Assembly (NCBI RefSeq): GCF_023184515.1
Contig: NZ_JAAHBP010000003.1
Span: forward strand, 806,001-870,000
Direction of reading: 5' to 3'
DNA length: 64,000 nt
Origin: Streptomyces sp. D2-8
GTDB lineage: Bacteria; Actinomycetota; Actinomycetes; Streptomycetales; Streptomycetaceae
Below the pieces are notes generated by a model. That model searched no databases, was not told where the DNA came from, and saw only the letters and a program-made list of their open reading frames with translations. Shown here piece by piece: positions 1 to 7,741 of the stretch (the stretch's first letter is position 1; every line of letters begins with the position of its first letter). Position numbers and translations under genes: made by a program.

Positions 1-101
1 GCCGGGGCATCCTGCTCGTCGAGGCCCTCTCCGCGACCTGGGGCACCCTGCCGGTCAGCGGCGGCAAGCAGGTGTGGGCGGAACTGGTGCTGGGACGCTG
101 A
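1..101 (+). CDS. ATP-binding regulatory protein, C-terminal end (partial)
   Basis: Only the last 32 codons are present; the gene begins before the window. The tail contains a GILLVEALSATWG stretch followed by GGKQVWAEL and a stop at 99-101. This resembles the C-terminal end of the small HATPase_c (anti-sigma-factor-like) proteins common in Streptomyces, where a G-K-x-V-W-x-E-L strand closes the ATP-binding fold. Those proteins usually act as serine kinases or ATP-binding partners in sigma-factor switches. Family assignment rests on this short tail alone. Confidence 0.45.
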   Translation, partial: RGILLVEALSATWGTLPVSGGKQVWAELVLGR

Positions 102-137
102 GCACCCGTCCGGCCCGGGCCCGGCGGCCCCGGCGGC

Positions 138-833
138 TCAGCCCAGCCGCTTCAGCATCTCCTGCGCCAGCGGGGCCGACGACGCGGGGTTCTGGCCCGT
201 GACCAGGTTGCGGTCGGTGACCACGTGCGGGGCCCACGGCTCACCGGCCCGTACGGTCACACCGGCCTCGGTCAGGCGGTCCTGGAGCAGCCACTCGGCG
301 CGGTCGGCGAGGCCGCCCTGGATCTCCTCGGCGTTGGTGAACGCCGCGACCTCGTAGCCGGCGAAGACGTTGGTGCCGTCATCCCCGACGGCGGCCAGCA
401 GCGCGGCCGGACCGTGGCAGACGACACCGAGCGGCCTGCCCGACTCCAGGACACGGGCCAGCAGCCGGCCGGAGTCGGCGTTCACGGCCAGGTCCTCCAT
501 CGGGCCGTGGCCGCCGGGGTAGAAGACGGCCGCGTAGTCCTCGGGCCGGACGACCTCGAGACGGACGGGGTGCCGCAGCTCGGTGAAGGATTCCAGCGCC
601 TTCGCGATCCGGTCGGCGTTCTCCTGGCCCCCGTTCACCTCGGCGGCGAGGGAGGCGCGGTCGACGGTGGGCTCGACACCGCCGGGCGTGGCCACGACGA
701 CCTCGTGGCCGGCGGCCCGGAACGCCTCGTACGGGGCGACGGCCTCCTCGGCCCAGAAGCCGGTGGGGTGCGCGGTGCCGTCGGCGAGGGTCCAGGTGTC
801 GGCGCCGGTGACGACGAAGAGGATCTTCGACAT
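138..833 (-). CDS. DJ-1/PfpI-type glutamine amidotransferase-like protein
   Basis: 231 aa starting MSKILFVVTG; the frame stays open upstream, but the ATG at 833 gives the family's usual first beta strand. The glutamine-amidotransferase-like fold is recognisable: FYPGGHGPMEDL (nucleophile-elbow partner) and VVCHGPAALL, whose Cys is the expected catalytic nucleophile. Relatives (Hsp31/YajL/PfpI-like) act as cytosolic chaperones, glyoxalases or deglycases; substrate cannot be told here. It is divergent from a LysR regulator with repeats between them, so it is a likely target of that regulator, probably in an electrophile or oxidant response. Confidence 0.85.
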   Translation of the reverse strand: MSKILFVVTGADTWTLADGTAHPTGFWAEEAVAPYEAFRAAGHEVVVATPGGVEPTVDRASLAAEVNGGQENADRIAKALESFTELRHPVRLEVVRPEDYAAVFYPGGHGPMEDLAVNADSGRLLARVLESGRPLGVVCHGPAALLAAVGDDGTNVFAGYEVAAFTNAEEIQGGLADRAEWLLQDRLTEAGVTVRAGEPWAPHVVTDRNLVTGQNPASSAPLAQEMLKRLG

Positions 834-926
834 GGTGGGTGCATCTCCGTGGGACGGGCCGCGGCCGGAGCGCGCGGCGATGACTCGGACGGTGACGACC
901 GTAGACGCCCGGACCGCCGCTTCTCC

Positions 927-965
927 AATGGCACACTCAATGGCAGCCATAGGGATTCCAATGGC
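927..965. promoter_or_regulatory. Repeat cluster between PfpI and LysR genes (candidate LysR operator)
   Basis: AATGGC occurs three times as a direct repeat at 927-932, 939-944 and 960-965. A palindrome ATGGC-A-GCCAT spans 940-950, and CCAT/ATGG half-sites flank the last interval. The cluster lies just upstream of the LysR start and within reach of the divergent PfpI promoter, the classical position of LysR binding sites. Binding is inferred from position and symmetry. Confidence 0.5.
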
Positions 966-988
966 GGAGCGCGGTAGGGTCGCCTTGT

Positions 989-1924
989 GTGAGCCCCATC
1001 GACCCCCTCGGCGCGACCGGCACGCCCGCGCAGTACGACCTCAACCTGCTGCGCACCTTCCTCGCCGTCTACCGGTCCGGCTCCTTCACGGCCGCCGCGC
1101 ACCTGCTGGGCCTGTCCCAGCCGACCGTCACCACGCAGATCCGCTCGCTGGAGCGGCAGACCCGCCGGGAGCTGTTCGAACGGCTGCCGCGCGGCGTCGC
1201 CCCGACCGCTGTGGCCGACGAACTCGCGGCCCGTGTCGCGGCCCCCCTCGACGCGCTCGCGGAGGCCACGGGGCACGGCCCCCGGGAGGAGTCACGCGCC
1301 GAGCCGGTCCACTTGGCCGGTCCCGCCGAGCTGCTGTCCACCCGGGCTCTGCCCGCCCTCGCCCCGCTCGTCACCGAGGGCGTACGGCTGCGCGTCGCCA
1401 TGGGACTGACCGAACCCCTGCTCGACGAACTGCGCGCCGGCCGCCACGACCTCGTGATCGCCACCACCCGGCCCCGCGGTCGCACCCTGTCCGCGGTGCC
1501 TCTGACCGACGAGGAGTTCGTCCTGGTCGCCGCCCCCGCCTGGGCCGGCCGTGTCGCGCAGCGCCCGACCGCCGACAGGCCCGCGGCGCTGCACGACATC
1601 CCGCTGATCACGTACGCCGAGGACCTGCCCATCGTGCGCCGCTACTGGCGGCACGTCTTCGGCCGGCGCCTGAACTGCCGCGCCGCCGTCTCGGTCCCGG
1701 ACCTGCGGGCCGTCCTGGCACTGGTCACGGCCGGTGCCGGCTTCAGCGTGCTGCCGCGCTACCTGTGCGCCGGGGAACTGGCGTCCGGCGCCCTGGTCCT
1801 CCTCGACGCCCCCGAGGACGCGCCGATCAACACCGGCTTCCTCGTCCAGCGGCCGGGCACCTCGGACAACCCGCACGTGGCTCTCGTCCGTGACCGTTTG
1901 CTGGAGGCCGGCCGTACCTGGTGA
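989..1924 (+). CDS. LysR-family transcriptional regulator
   Basis: 311 aa from GTG 989. N-terminal winged HTH at residues ~11-70 (YDLNLLRTFLAVYRSGSFT, then a QPTVTTQIRSLE recognition helix), followed by a periplasmic-binding-like effector domain (~95-300). Divergent from the DJ-1/PfpI gene, the classical LysR target arrangement. A TAGGGT hexamer ends about 8 nt before the GTG, so the transcript may have little or no leader. The start is supported by the full HTH; the inducer is unknown. Confidence 0.9.
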   Translation: MSPIDPLGATGTPAQYDLNLLRTFLAVYRSGSFTAAAHLLGLSQPTVTTQIRSLERQTRRELFERLPRGVAPTAVADELAARVAAPLDALAEATGHGPREESRAEPVHLAGPAELLSTRALPALAPLVTEGVRLRVAMGLTEPLLDELRAGRHDLVIATTRPRGRTLSAVPLTDEEFVLVAAPAWAGRVAQRPTADRPAALHDIPLITYAEDLPIVRRYWRHVFGRRLNCRAAVSVPDLRAVLALVTAGAGFSVLPRYLCAGELASGALVLLDAPEDAPINTGFLVQRPGTSDNPHVALVRDRLLEAGRTW

Positions 1925-1998
1925 CGCCGCGGACGTGCCGGGTACCCGCCGCGGCGCAGGAAGGAGAAACCGCCACGAGCCGAAGGAAGAGGAACGTC

Positions 1999-2418
1999 AT
2001 GGCTCAGCATGTCCGCGACATCATGACCGGCGACCCGGTCACCGTCGAGCCGCAGACCTCCGTCGCCGAGGTGGCACGCATCATGCGCGACGAGGACCTC
2101 GGAGCCGTCCTGGTGACGGACGGCGACCATCTGCGAGGTCTGGTCACCGACCGTGACCTTGTGGTGCGGTCGGTCAGCCGGGGCGGCGACCCCGAGCGGA
2201 TCACCGTCGCCGGCGCGTGCAGCGACGAGCTGGTCACCGTCGGCCCCGACGAGGGCCTGGCCCAAGCGGTGGAGCTGATGCGCGAGCACTCCGTGCGCCG
2301 CATCCCGGTCGTCGACCACGGGCACCCCGTGGGCATCGTCTCCCTGGGCGACATGGCCATGGAGCGCGACCCGGAGTCGGCGCTCGGCGACATCAGCGCC
2401 GCGCGCCCCAACGCCTGA
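1999..2418 (+). CDS. CBS-domain pair protein
   Basis: 139 aa made almost entirely of two CBS motifs: first around residues 5-65 (VRDIMTGDPVTVEP, GAVLVTDGDHLRGLVTDRDLV) and second around 70-130 (VTVGPDEGLAQAVELM, RRIPVVDHGHPVGIVSLGDMA). Such stand-alone pairs bind adenine nucleotides and sense energy state. ATG 1999 has a GAAGGAAGAGGA purine run just upstream. A strong hairpin follows the stop, so it is likely monocistronic. Confidence 0.9.
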   Translation: MAQHVRDIMTGDPVTVEPQTSVAEVARIMRDEDLGAVLVTDGDHLRGLVTDRDLVVRSVSRGGDPERITVAGACSDELVTVGPDEGLAQAVELMREHSVRRIPVVDHGHPVGIVSLGDMAMERDPESALGDISAARPNA

Positions 2419-2435
2419 CGAACAGCGACCCGCCC

Positions 2436-2471
2436 GACGGTCCCGCGCACCCCGCCGTGCGCGGGACCGTC
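2436..2471. terminator. Perfect 15-bp hairpin after CBS gene
   Basis: GACGGTCCCGCGCAC (2436-2450), loop CCCGCC, then GTGCGCGGGACCGTC (2457-2471). The arms are perfectly complementary and the structure sits 18 nt after the CBS stop, as expected for a Streptomyces intrinsic terminator, which often lacks a U-tract. Confidence 0.8.
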
Positions 2472-2613
2472 GTACGTCGTGCGAGCACGACTGCTGAACA
2501 CCGGACAGGAGAAGGGGAGTTCGACAGTGGAGCACGAGCGTTGCGGTCCGGGTTTGTTCGGTTTTTCGCGGGGGACTCGAACAGCAGTGGAAGCAGAAGG
2601 AAGATGATGAGTC

Positions 2614-2796
2614 GTGGAGTCCATGGACACCAGTGAGAAGCCCGTCGCCCGTCAGCACGAGACCGGCTGGTCGAAGGCACGCCGCCTGCGCGGAAAGGCC
2701 GCGCTGCGGACCTGCCTCCCCGCCGTCGAGGACCGGAGCGCCCAGGGGGCCGCGCACTCCGGGGCGGAGTGGAACATCGTCCGGGGTGAGGACTGA
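2614..2796 (+). CDS. Small hypothetical protein (60 aa)
   Basis: Short basic ORF from GTG 2614 (or ATG 2623), with AAGGAAG at 2598-2604 as a possible ribosome-binding site. No recognised domain. A still shorter ORF (GTG 2527 to a TGA about 2607, 26 codons) with a GGAGAAGGGGAG run upstream lies just ahead. Both sit between a terminator and the rmlA promoter. It may be a real small gene, but nothing beyond length, start and spacing supports it. Confidence 0.3.
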   Translation: MESMDTSEKPVARQHETGWSKARRLRGKAALRTCLPAVEDRSAQGAAHSGAEWNIVRGED

Positions 2797-2865
2797 TCCC
2801 TCCCCGGACGACCGCGCGGTGACGATCCGAGTAACTGCGCGCATCGACAACCAAAAGAAGCGATG

Positions 2866-2893
2866 TTCACATCCGCCGGATCACGACTAAGGT
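2866..2893 (+). promoter_or_regulatory. Candidate promoter of rmlA
   Basis: TTCACA (2866-2871, five of six to TTGACA) and TAAGGT (2888-2893, fits the Streptomyces TAGRRT-type -10) are separated by 16 bp. Transcription would begin close to 2900, at or one base before the rmlA ATG at 2901, implying a leaderless or near-leaderless message. The same AAGG could alternatively serve as a Shine-Dalgarno site on a longer transcript. Confidence 0.45.
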
Positions 2894-2900
2894 GAACCGA

Positions 2901-3968
2901 ATGAAGGCTCTCGTGCTGTCCGGCGGTGCAGGAACACGGCTGAGGCCGATCACCCACACGTCGGCCAAGCAACTGGTGCCCGTGGCCAACAAGGCCGTGC
3001 TGTTCTACGGGTTGGAGTCGATCGCCGAGGCCGGCATCACCGACGTGGGCATGATCGTCGGGGAGACCGCCGAGGAGATCGAGGAAGCGGTGGGGGACGG
3101 GTCGACGTTCGGCCTCAAGGTCACCTACATCCCCCAGGAGCGGCCCCTCGGGCTGGCCCACGCGGTACTGATCGCCCGGGACTTCCTCGGTGACGACGAC
3201 TTCGTGATGTACCTCGGAGACAACTTCATCGTCGGCGGCATCACCGGCCTCGTCGACGAGTTCCGCGACCACCGGCCCGACGCCCAGATCCTGCTCACGC
3301 GGGTGGCCGACCCCCGCGCCTTCGGGGTCGCCGAACTCGACCCGTCCGGCCAGGTGATCGGCCTGGAGGAGAAGCCCGACCAGCCCAAGAGCGATCTCGC
3401 GCTGGTCGGCGTCTACATGTTCACGCCCCGCATCCACGAGGCGGTCCGCGCCATCGAACCGTCCTGGCGCGGCGAACTGGAGATCACCCACGCCATCCAG
3501 CACCTGATCGACACCCGCGCCGACGTGCGCTCCACGGTCATCAAGGGCTACTGGAAGGACACCGGCAACGTCGACGACATGCTCGAGGTGAACCGCACGG
3601 TCCTCGAAGTGATGGAGCGCCGTATCGACGGCGACGTGGACGAGACGTCGGAGACCATCGGGCGGGTGGTGGTCGAAGAGGGTGCGCGGATCGTCAACTC
3701 CCGTATCGTCGGGCCCGCCGTCATCGGCTCGGGCACCCTCGTGAGCAACTCCTACGTCGGTCCCTTCACCTCCGTCGCGGAGAACTGCCGGATCACGGAC
3801 AGCGAGCTGGAGTTCTCGATCGTGCTGCGGGACTCCTCGATCCAGGGCGTCGGCCGGATCGAGTCCTCGCTGATCGGCAGGCACGTCGAGGTGACCCCGG
3901 CCCCCAGCGTCCCCAGCGCCCACCGCTTCGTCCTCGGAGATCACAGCAAGGTGCAGATCACTTCATGA
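2901..3968 (+). CDS. rmlA: Glucose-1-phosphate thymidylyltransferase (long RmlA/StrD type)
   Basis: 355 aa. Makes dTDP-glucose from glucose-1-phosphate and dTTP, the first step to dTDP-L-rhamnose. Nucleotidyltransferase signature GGAGTRLRPIT at residues 8-18, substrate-site segments YLGDNF and GVAELD, and a C-terminal left-handed beta-helix-like tail (VVEEGARIVNSRIVGPAVIG), typical of the ~355-aa antibiotic/cell-wall sugar form rather than the ~290-aa form. ATG 2901 chosen over GTG 2892 because it begins the conserved MKALVLSGG. The stop overlaps rmlB by 4 nt (ATGA), so the genes are translationally coupled. Confidence 0.95.
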   Translation: MKALVLSGGAGTRLRPITHTSAKQLVPVANKAVLFYGLESIAEAGITDVGMIVGETAEEIEEAVGDGSTFGLKVTYIPQERPLGLAHAVLIARDFLGDDDFVMYLGDNFIVGGITGLVDEFRDHRPDAQILLTRVADPRAFGVAELDPSGQVIGLEEKPDQPKSDLALVGVYMFTPRIHEAVRAIEPSWRGELEITHAIQHLIDTRADVRSTVIKGYWKDTGNVDDMLEVNRTVLEVMERRIDGDVDETSETIGRVVVEEGARIVNSRIVGPAVIGSGTLVSNSYVGPFTSVAENCRITDSELEFSIVLRDSSIQGVGRIESSLIGRHVEVTPAPSVPSAHRFVLGDHSKVQITS

Positions 3969-4945
3969 ACCTCCTCGTCACCGGCGCCGCCGGGTTCATC
4001 GGCTCCCGCTACGTCCGCGCAACTCTCGCCTCGGACGCGCCCGACGCGCCGCGCATCACCGTGCTGGACAAGCTCACCTACGCCGGCACCCTCGACAACC
4101 TCGAACTGACCCACCCGCGGCTGGAGTTCGTACAGGGCGACATCTGCGACGCCGAGCTGGTCGACAAGCTGATGGCCGACGCGGACCAGGTCGTGCACTT
4201 CGCCGCCGAGTCCCATGTGGACCGCTCGATCAGCGGCGCCGCCGACTTCGTCCGCACCAACGTCCTCGGCACCCAGACCCTGCTGGACGCCGCCCTGCGC
4301 CACGGCACGGGCCCCTTCGTGCACGTCTCCACCGACGAGGTCTACGGCTCCATCGAGTCCGGCTCGTGGCCGGAGGACCACCCGCTGCAACCGAACTCGC
4401 CCTACTCGGCCTCCAAGGCCTCCTCCGACCTGCTCGCGCTGGCCTACCACCGCACCCACGGCCTGGACGTGCGCGTTACGCGCTGCTCCAACAACTACGG
4501 CCCGCACCAGTTCCCCGAGAAGGTCATCCCGCTGTTCGTCACCAACCTCCTCGACGGCCACAAGGTGCCCCTGTACGGCGAGGGCCGCAACATCCGCGAC
4601 TGGCTGCACGTCGACGACCACTGCCAGGGCGTCGACCTCGTCCGCACCCAGGGCCGGCCCGGCGAGGTCTACAACATCGGCGGCGGCACCGAACTCACCA
4701 ACAAGGAACTCACCGGCCTGCTCCTGGACGCCTGCGGAGCGGACTGGGACCGGGTGGAGTACGTCGAGGACCGCAAGGGCCACGACCTGCGCTACTCCGT
4801 CGACTGGTCCAAGGCCCGCGACGAACTCGGCTATTGCCCCCGTCACGACTTCACCACCGGCCTCGCCGAGACCGTCGCCTGGTACCGCGACAACCGGGCC
4901 TGGTGGGAGCCCCTGAAGCGGCGCGTCGCCCAGGAGCAGGCATGA
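3965..4945 (+). CDS. rmlB: dTDP-glucose 4,6-dehydratase
   Basis: 326 aa extended short-chain dehydrogenase that converts dTDP-glucose to dTDP-4-keto-6-deoxyglucose with tightly bound NAD. NAD-binding TGAAGFIGS at residues 6-14, the family STDEVYGS with catalytic Asp-Glu, and the YSASK active-site Tyr/Lys. Length is normal for the family. Overlaps rmlA upstream and rmlD downstream by 4 nt each (ATGA), giving one tightly coupled operon. Confidence 0.96.
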   Translation: MNLLVTGAAGFIGSRYVRATLASDAPDAPRITVLDKLTYAGTLDNLELTHPRLEFVQGDICDAELVDKLMADADQVVHFAAESHVDRSISGAADFVRTNVLGTQTLLDAALRHGTGPFVHVSTDEVYGSIESGSWPEDHPLQPNSPYSASKASSDLLALAYHRTHGLDVRVTRCSNNYGPHQFPEKVIPLFVTNLLDGHKVPLYGEGRNIRDWLHVDDHCQGVDLVRTQGRPGEVYNIGGGTELTNKELTGLLLDACGADWDRVEYVEDRKGHDLRYSVDWSKARDELGYCPRHDFTTGLAETVAWYRDNRAWWEPLKRRVAQEQA

Positions 4946-5829
4946 GGTGGCTGATCGCCGGGGCGGGCGGGATGCTCGGCCGTGACGTCGTCGAGGAACT
5001 CACGCGGCGCGGCGAGACCGTCGTCGGCCTCGACCGCGCCGCCCTGGACATCACGAGCCCCTCGGCCGTCGACGCGGCCGTCCGGGAGCACCGCCCCGAA
5101 CTCGTCGTGAACTGCGCCGCCTACACGGCCGTCGACGACGCCGAGACCGAGGAGGCCCGCGCCCTGGAGGTCAACGGCGACGGCCCGCGTCTGCTGGCCC
5201 GGGCCTGCGCCGCGCACGACGCCCGCCTGATCCACGTCTCCACGGACTACGTCTTCTCCGGCGAGGCCCGCACCACCCCCTACCCGGAGGACCATCCGAC
5301 GGGCCCGCGCACCGCCTACGGCCGCACCAAGCTGGCCGGGGAGCGGGCCGTACGGGAAGAGCTCCCCGGGGCGAGCGCGATCGTGCGCACGGCGTGGCTC
5401 TACGGCGTCCACGGCTCGAATTTCGTCCGGACCATGATCGGTCTGGAAGCCCGCCGCGACACCCTCGACGTCGTGGACGACCAGTGCGGGCAGCCCACCT
5501 GGAGCGCTGACGTCGCCGAGCGGATCGCCGACCTCGGCCCCCGGCTCGGCCCGGAGACGCACGGCGTCTTCCACGCGACCAACTCCGGCGAGGCCACCTG
5601 GTACGACCTCGCCCGCGAGGTGTTCTCCCTCATCGGCGCCGACCCGGACCGGGTCCGCCCCACCAGCAGCGCGGCCTTCCCCCGGCCCGCCCCCCGCCCG
5701 GCGTACAGCGCCCTCGCACACCCACGGTGGCAGGAGATCGGCCTGCCGCTGCCGCGCGACTGGCGCTCCGCCCTGCACGAAGCACTGCCCCGCATCCGCA
5801 AGGAAGGTCTTCTTCGTGAAACGCCATGA
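4942..5829 (+). CDS. rmlD: dTDP-4-dehydrorhamnose reductase
   Basis: 295 aa. Final NAD(P)H-dependent reduction giving dTDP-L-rhamnose. Glycine motif GAGGMLG (7-13), VNCAAYTAVDDAE segment, STDYVFSG and YGRTKLAGE carrying the YxxxK catalytic pair. Start ATG 4942 overlaps the rmlB stop. Its last 14 nt overlap the next gene, so all four + strand genes form one transcription unit. The epimerase of the pathway (rmlC) is not in this operon but in the facing one. Confidence 0.95.
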   Translation: MRWLIAGAGGMLGRDVVEELTRRGETVVGLDRAALDITSPSAVDAAVREHRPELVVNCAAYTAVDDAETEEARALEVNGDGPRLLARACAAHDARLIHVSTDYVFSGEARTTPYPEDHPTGPRTAYGRTKLAGERAVREELPGASAIVRTAWLYGVHGSNFVRTMIGLEARRDTLDVVDDQCGQPTWSADVAERIADLGPRLGPETHGVFHATNSGEATWYDLAREVFSLIGADPDRVRPTSSAAFPRPAPRPAYSALAHPRWQEIGLPLPRDWRSALHEALPRIRKEGLLRETP

Positions 5830-6619
5830 GTTCCTCCGGGAACTGCACAAGGTCAGCGCCAATCGCAACTACCTGGAGATCGGCGTCAACGACGGGCGCA
5901 GCCTGACGCTGTCCCGCGTCCCCAGCATTGCGATCGACCCCGCCTTCAAGGTGGTCTCGGAGCTGAGGTGCGACGTCCACCTGGTGAAGGCCACCAGCGA
6001 CGACTTCTTCGCGCGCGACAACCCGCTCCAGCACCTCAAGGGCGGCCGTCACCCGCTGCGCAACCTGCGCCGCGGCCGCAGCCCGATCGGCTACTGGCGC
6101 AAAACGACCCTGGATCTGTCGTTCATCGACGGAATGCACCTGTTCGAGTTCGCGCTGCGCGACTTCATGAACGTCGAGAAGTACTCGGACTGGTCCAGCG
6201 TGATCGTCCTCGACGACATGCTGCCGCGCAGCGTGGACGAGGCGGCCCGGGACCGGCACACCAATGCCTGGACCGGTGACGTCTACAAGATCACCGAAGT
6301 GCTGGCGCGCTACCGCCCCGACCTGGTCACGGTGCAGGTGGACACCGCCCCCACCGGCCAGCTGGTCGTCTTCGGCGCCGACCCGGACAACCGGGTCCTG
6401 CACGACAAGTACGACGAGATCATGGCCGAGTACAAGATCCCCGACCCGCAGAAGGTCCCCGAGGCGATCCTGGAGCGGGCCGGCGCGGTCCGCCCCGAGA
6501 CGCTCCTGGAAGCGGGCTTCTGGCGCCCCCTCGCCCAGGCCCGCAATCGCGGCCTGCCCCGCTCCATCGGCTGGGAGCCCCTGCGCAAGGCCCTGCAGCA
6601 GGTCGGCGTGAGCCGCTGA
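5816..6619 (+). CDS. Class I SAM-dependent methyltransferase-like protein
   Basis: 267 aa, start overlapping rmlD by 14 nt. An early YLEIGVNDGRSL (residues ~18-29) matches the glycine-rich SAM-binding motif I; LDLSFIDGMHLFE fits the Methyltransf_24-type acidic loop and VIVLDDMLPRS follows. Relatives accompany surface-polysaccharide and deoxysugar clusters. In this operon it could modify a rhamnose-containing glycan, but donor and acceptor are inferred from context only. A strong hairpin lies 5 nt after the stop. Confidence 0.75.
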   Translation: MKRHEFLRELHKVSANRNYLEIGVNDGRSLTLSRVPSIAIDPAFKVVSELRCDVHLVKATSDDFFARDNPLQHLKGGRHPLRNLRRGRSPIGYWRKTTLDLSFIDGMHLFEFALRDFMNVEKYSDWSSVIVLDDMLPRSVDEAARDRHTNAWTGDVYKITEVLARYRPDLVTVQVDTAPTGQLVVFGADPDNRVLHDKYDEIMAEYKIPDPQKVPEAILERAGAVRPETLLEAGFWRPLAQARNRGLPRSIGWEPLRKALQQVGVSR

Positions 6620-6623
6620 ACGA

Positions 6624-6660
6624 CGGCGCCGGCCACCCCCCCGGGGGGCGGCCGGCGCCG
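6624..6660. terminator. Strong GC hairpin after the rmlABD operon
   Basis: GGCGCCGGCC at 6625-6634 pairs perfectly with GGCCGGCGCC at 6650-6659, with C-rich and G-rich inner segments able to extend the stem. Located 5 nt after the methyltransferase stop, it is the natural end of the + operon. Confidence 0.8.
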
Positions 6661-6686
6661 ACGACCTTCCCGGCCTTCCGGGGCAC

Positions 6687-6715
6687 AGGCCCGGACGCTG
6701 CACGCGTCTGGGCCT
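6687..6715. terminator. Second hairpin in the convergent intergenic region
   Basis: AGGCCCGGACGC pairs with GCGTCTGGGCCT across a short TGCAC-type loop, with a single G-U wobble. It probably acts as a backup terminator between the two convergent rhamnose operons. Confidence 0.6.
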
Positions 6716-7077
6716 GCGGTGTGTCCAGAGGCTCGGCCGCGGGGCAACGTCCGGGCCGCGGCGCCCGTCGGGGTGCCCACTCAGCCGCGCGCAAGGCCTC
6801 GACGACCGCGGGTGACGCGGAACGGCTCCACCGGCTTCCGCACCGCGGGCGGCGGCGAGCCGCGCCGCCTGGCCGAACCGGCCGACGGCTGCTGAACGAG
6901 TTGGTCGTGCAGCCCTTGGCCGTGCAGCCCGTGCCCGCGGTCACCCGCGGCGCGCCGGCCCACACGGCCCAGCCCGGGGTCCCCGCCGCCCCAGGTCTCC
7001 ACCGCCTTCGGCCGCCGTGTCCGCCCCGGCCGGCCTGCCGACGGCGCAGGGCGCGCCCGCCCGGCCCGCAGAGCACC
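6716..7077. other. Intergenic stretch without a supported gene
   Basis: About 360 bases between hairpins. Reading frames are open in several phases, as expected from high GC, but none has a ribosome-binding site with a recognisable protein. A short direct repeat (CGTGCAGCCC, twice near 6910-6930) is the only small-scale structure noticed. It may be decayed coding DNA. Confidence 0.5.
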
Positions 7078-7103
7078 GTGGGCCCGGGTACACCTGGGCC
7101 CAC
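7078..7103. terminator. Hairpin after rmlC (- strand operon)
   Basis: GTGGGCCCGGGT pairs with ACCTGGGCCCAC with one wobble and a two-base loop. It lies 23 nt beyond the rmlC stop on the - strand, so it most likely ends the glycosyltransferase-rmlC transcript. Confidence 0.7.
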
Positions 7104-7125
7104 GCCCCTCCGCCTGCCTCAGCCG

Positions 7126-7737
7126 TCAGTCGCCGTCCGCGGCCCGCCCCCGCAGTTCCGCGTAGTACGCCAGGCAGGCCTCGTACGACGGAAGCAGCCC
7201 CTGCCGTTCCGCCTCTGCCAGGGTCGGGGCCTGCTCGTCCTTGGGGGAGAGGAGCGGAGTGATGCCCTCGGGCCACTCGATGCCCAGGGCCGGGTCGAGG
7301 GGGTGGATGCCGTGTTCGCGGCCCGGGGCGTAGCCCTCCGAGCAGAGGTAGACCACCGTCGCGTCGTCCGTGAGGGCCATGAAGGCGTGGCCGAGGCCCT
7401 CCGCGAGGAAGATCGCGTGCCGTGTGTCGTCGTCGAGCCGCACGGACTCCCACTGCCCGTAGGTGGGGGAGCCCACGCGGATGTCGATCACCACGTCCAG
7501 GACGGCGCCGCGTACACACGTGACGTACTTGGCCTGGCCGGGCGGCACATCGGCGAAGTGCACACCCCGCAGCACGCCCCGCCGCGAGACCGAGCAGTTG
7601 GCCTGGGCCAGGGACAGGTCGTGCCCCGTCACCTCGCGGAACTCCGCACCCCGGTACCACTCGTGGAAGCTGCCCCGGTCGTCCGGGAAGATCTTGGGCT
7701 CCAGAACCCAGGCGCCTGCTATCCCCAGGGGTCGCAT
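7126..7737 (-). CDS. rmlC: dTDP-4-dehydrorhamnose 3,5-epimerase
   Basis: 203 aa cupin-fold epimerase acting between RmlB and RmlD. Family landmarks: FPDDRGSFHEWY (17-28), the RGVLRGVHF segment with the catalytic His at residue 60, VLDVVIDIRVGSPTYG, and FLAEGLGHAF. It lies 4 nt downstream of the glycosyltransferase gene on the - strand, so rhamnose synthesis depends on two convergent operons. The C-terminal tail is slightly longer than in minimal RmlC. Confidence 0.95.
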   Translation of the reverse strand: MRPLGIAGAWVLEPKIFPDDRGSFHEWYRGAEFREVTGHDLSLAQANCSVSRRGVLRGVHFADVPPGQAKYVTCVRGAVLDVVIDIRVGSPTYGQWESVRLDDDTRHAIFLAEGLGHAFMALTDDATVVYLCSEGYAPGREHGIHPLDPALGIEWPEGITPLLSPKDEQAPTLAEAERQGLLPSYEACLAYYAELRGRAADGD

Positions 7738-7741
7738 GCCG

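Noticed and set aside
225..977. Long + strand frame opposite the DJ-1/PfpI gene
   Set aside because: Mirror frame of a well-supported gene, with no ribosome site and low-complexity Gly/Val/Arg composition.
6781..7103. Cys/Thr-rich short segment on the - strand resembling a ribosomally made peptide core (TGCTAKGCTTN)
   Set aside because: No start with a ribosome site, no leader and no modifying enzymes nearby; high-GC shadow frames often look repetitive.
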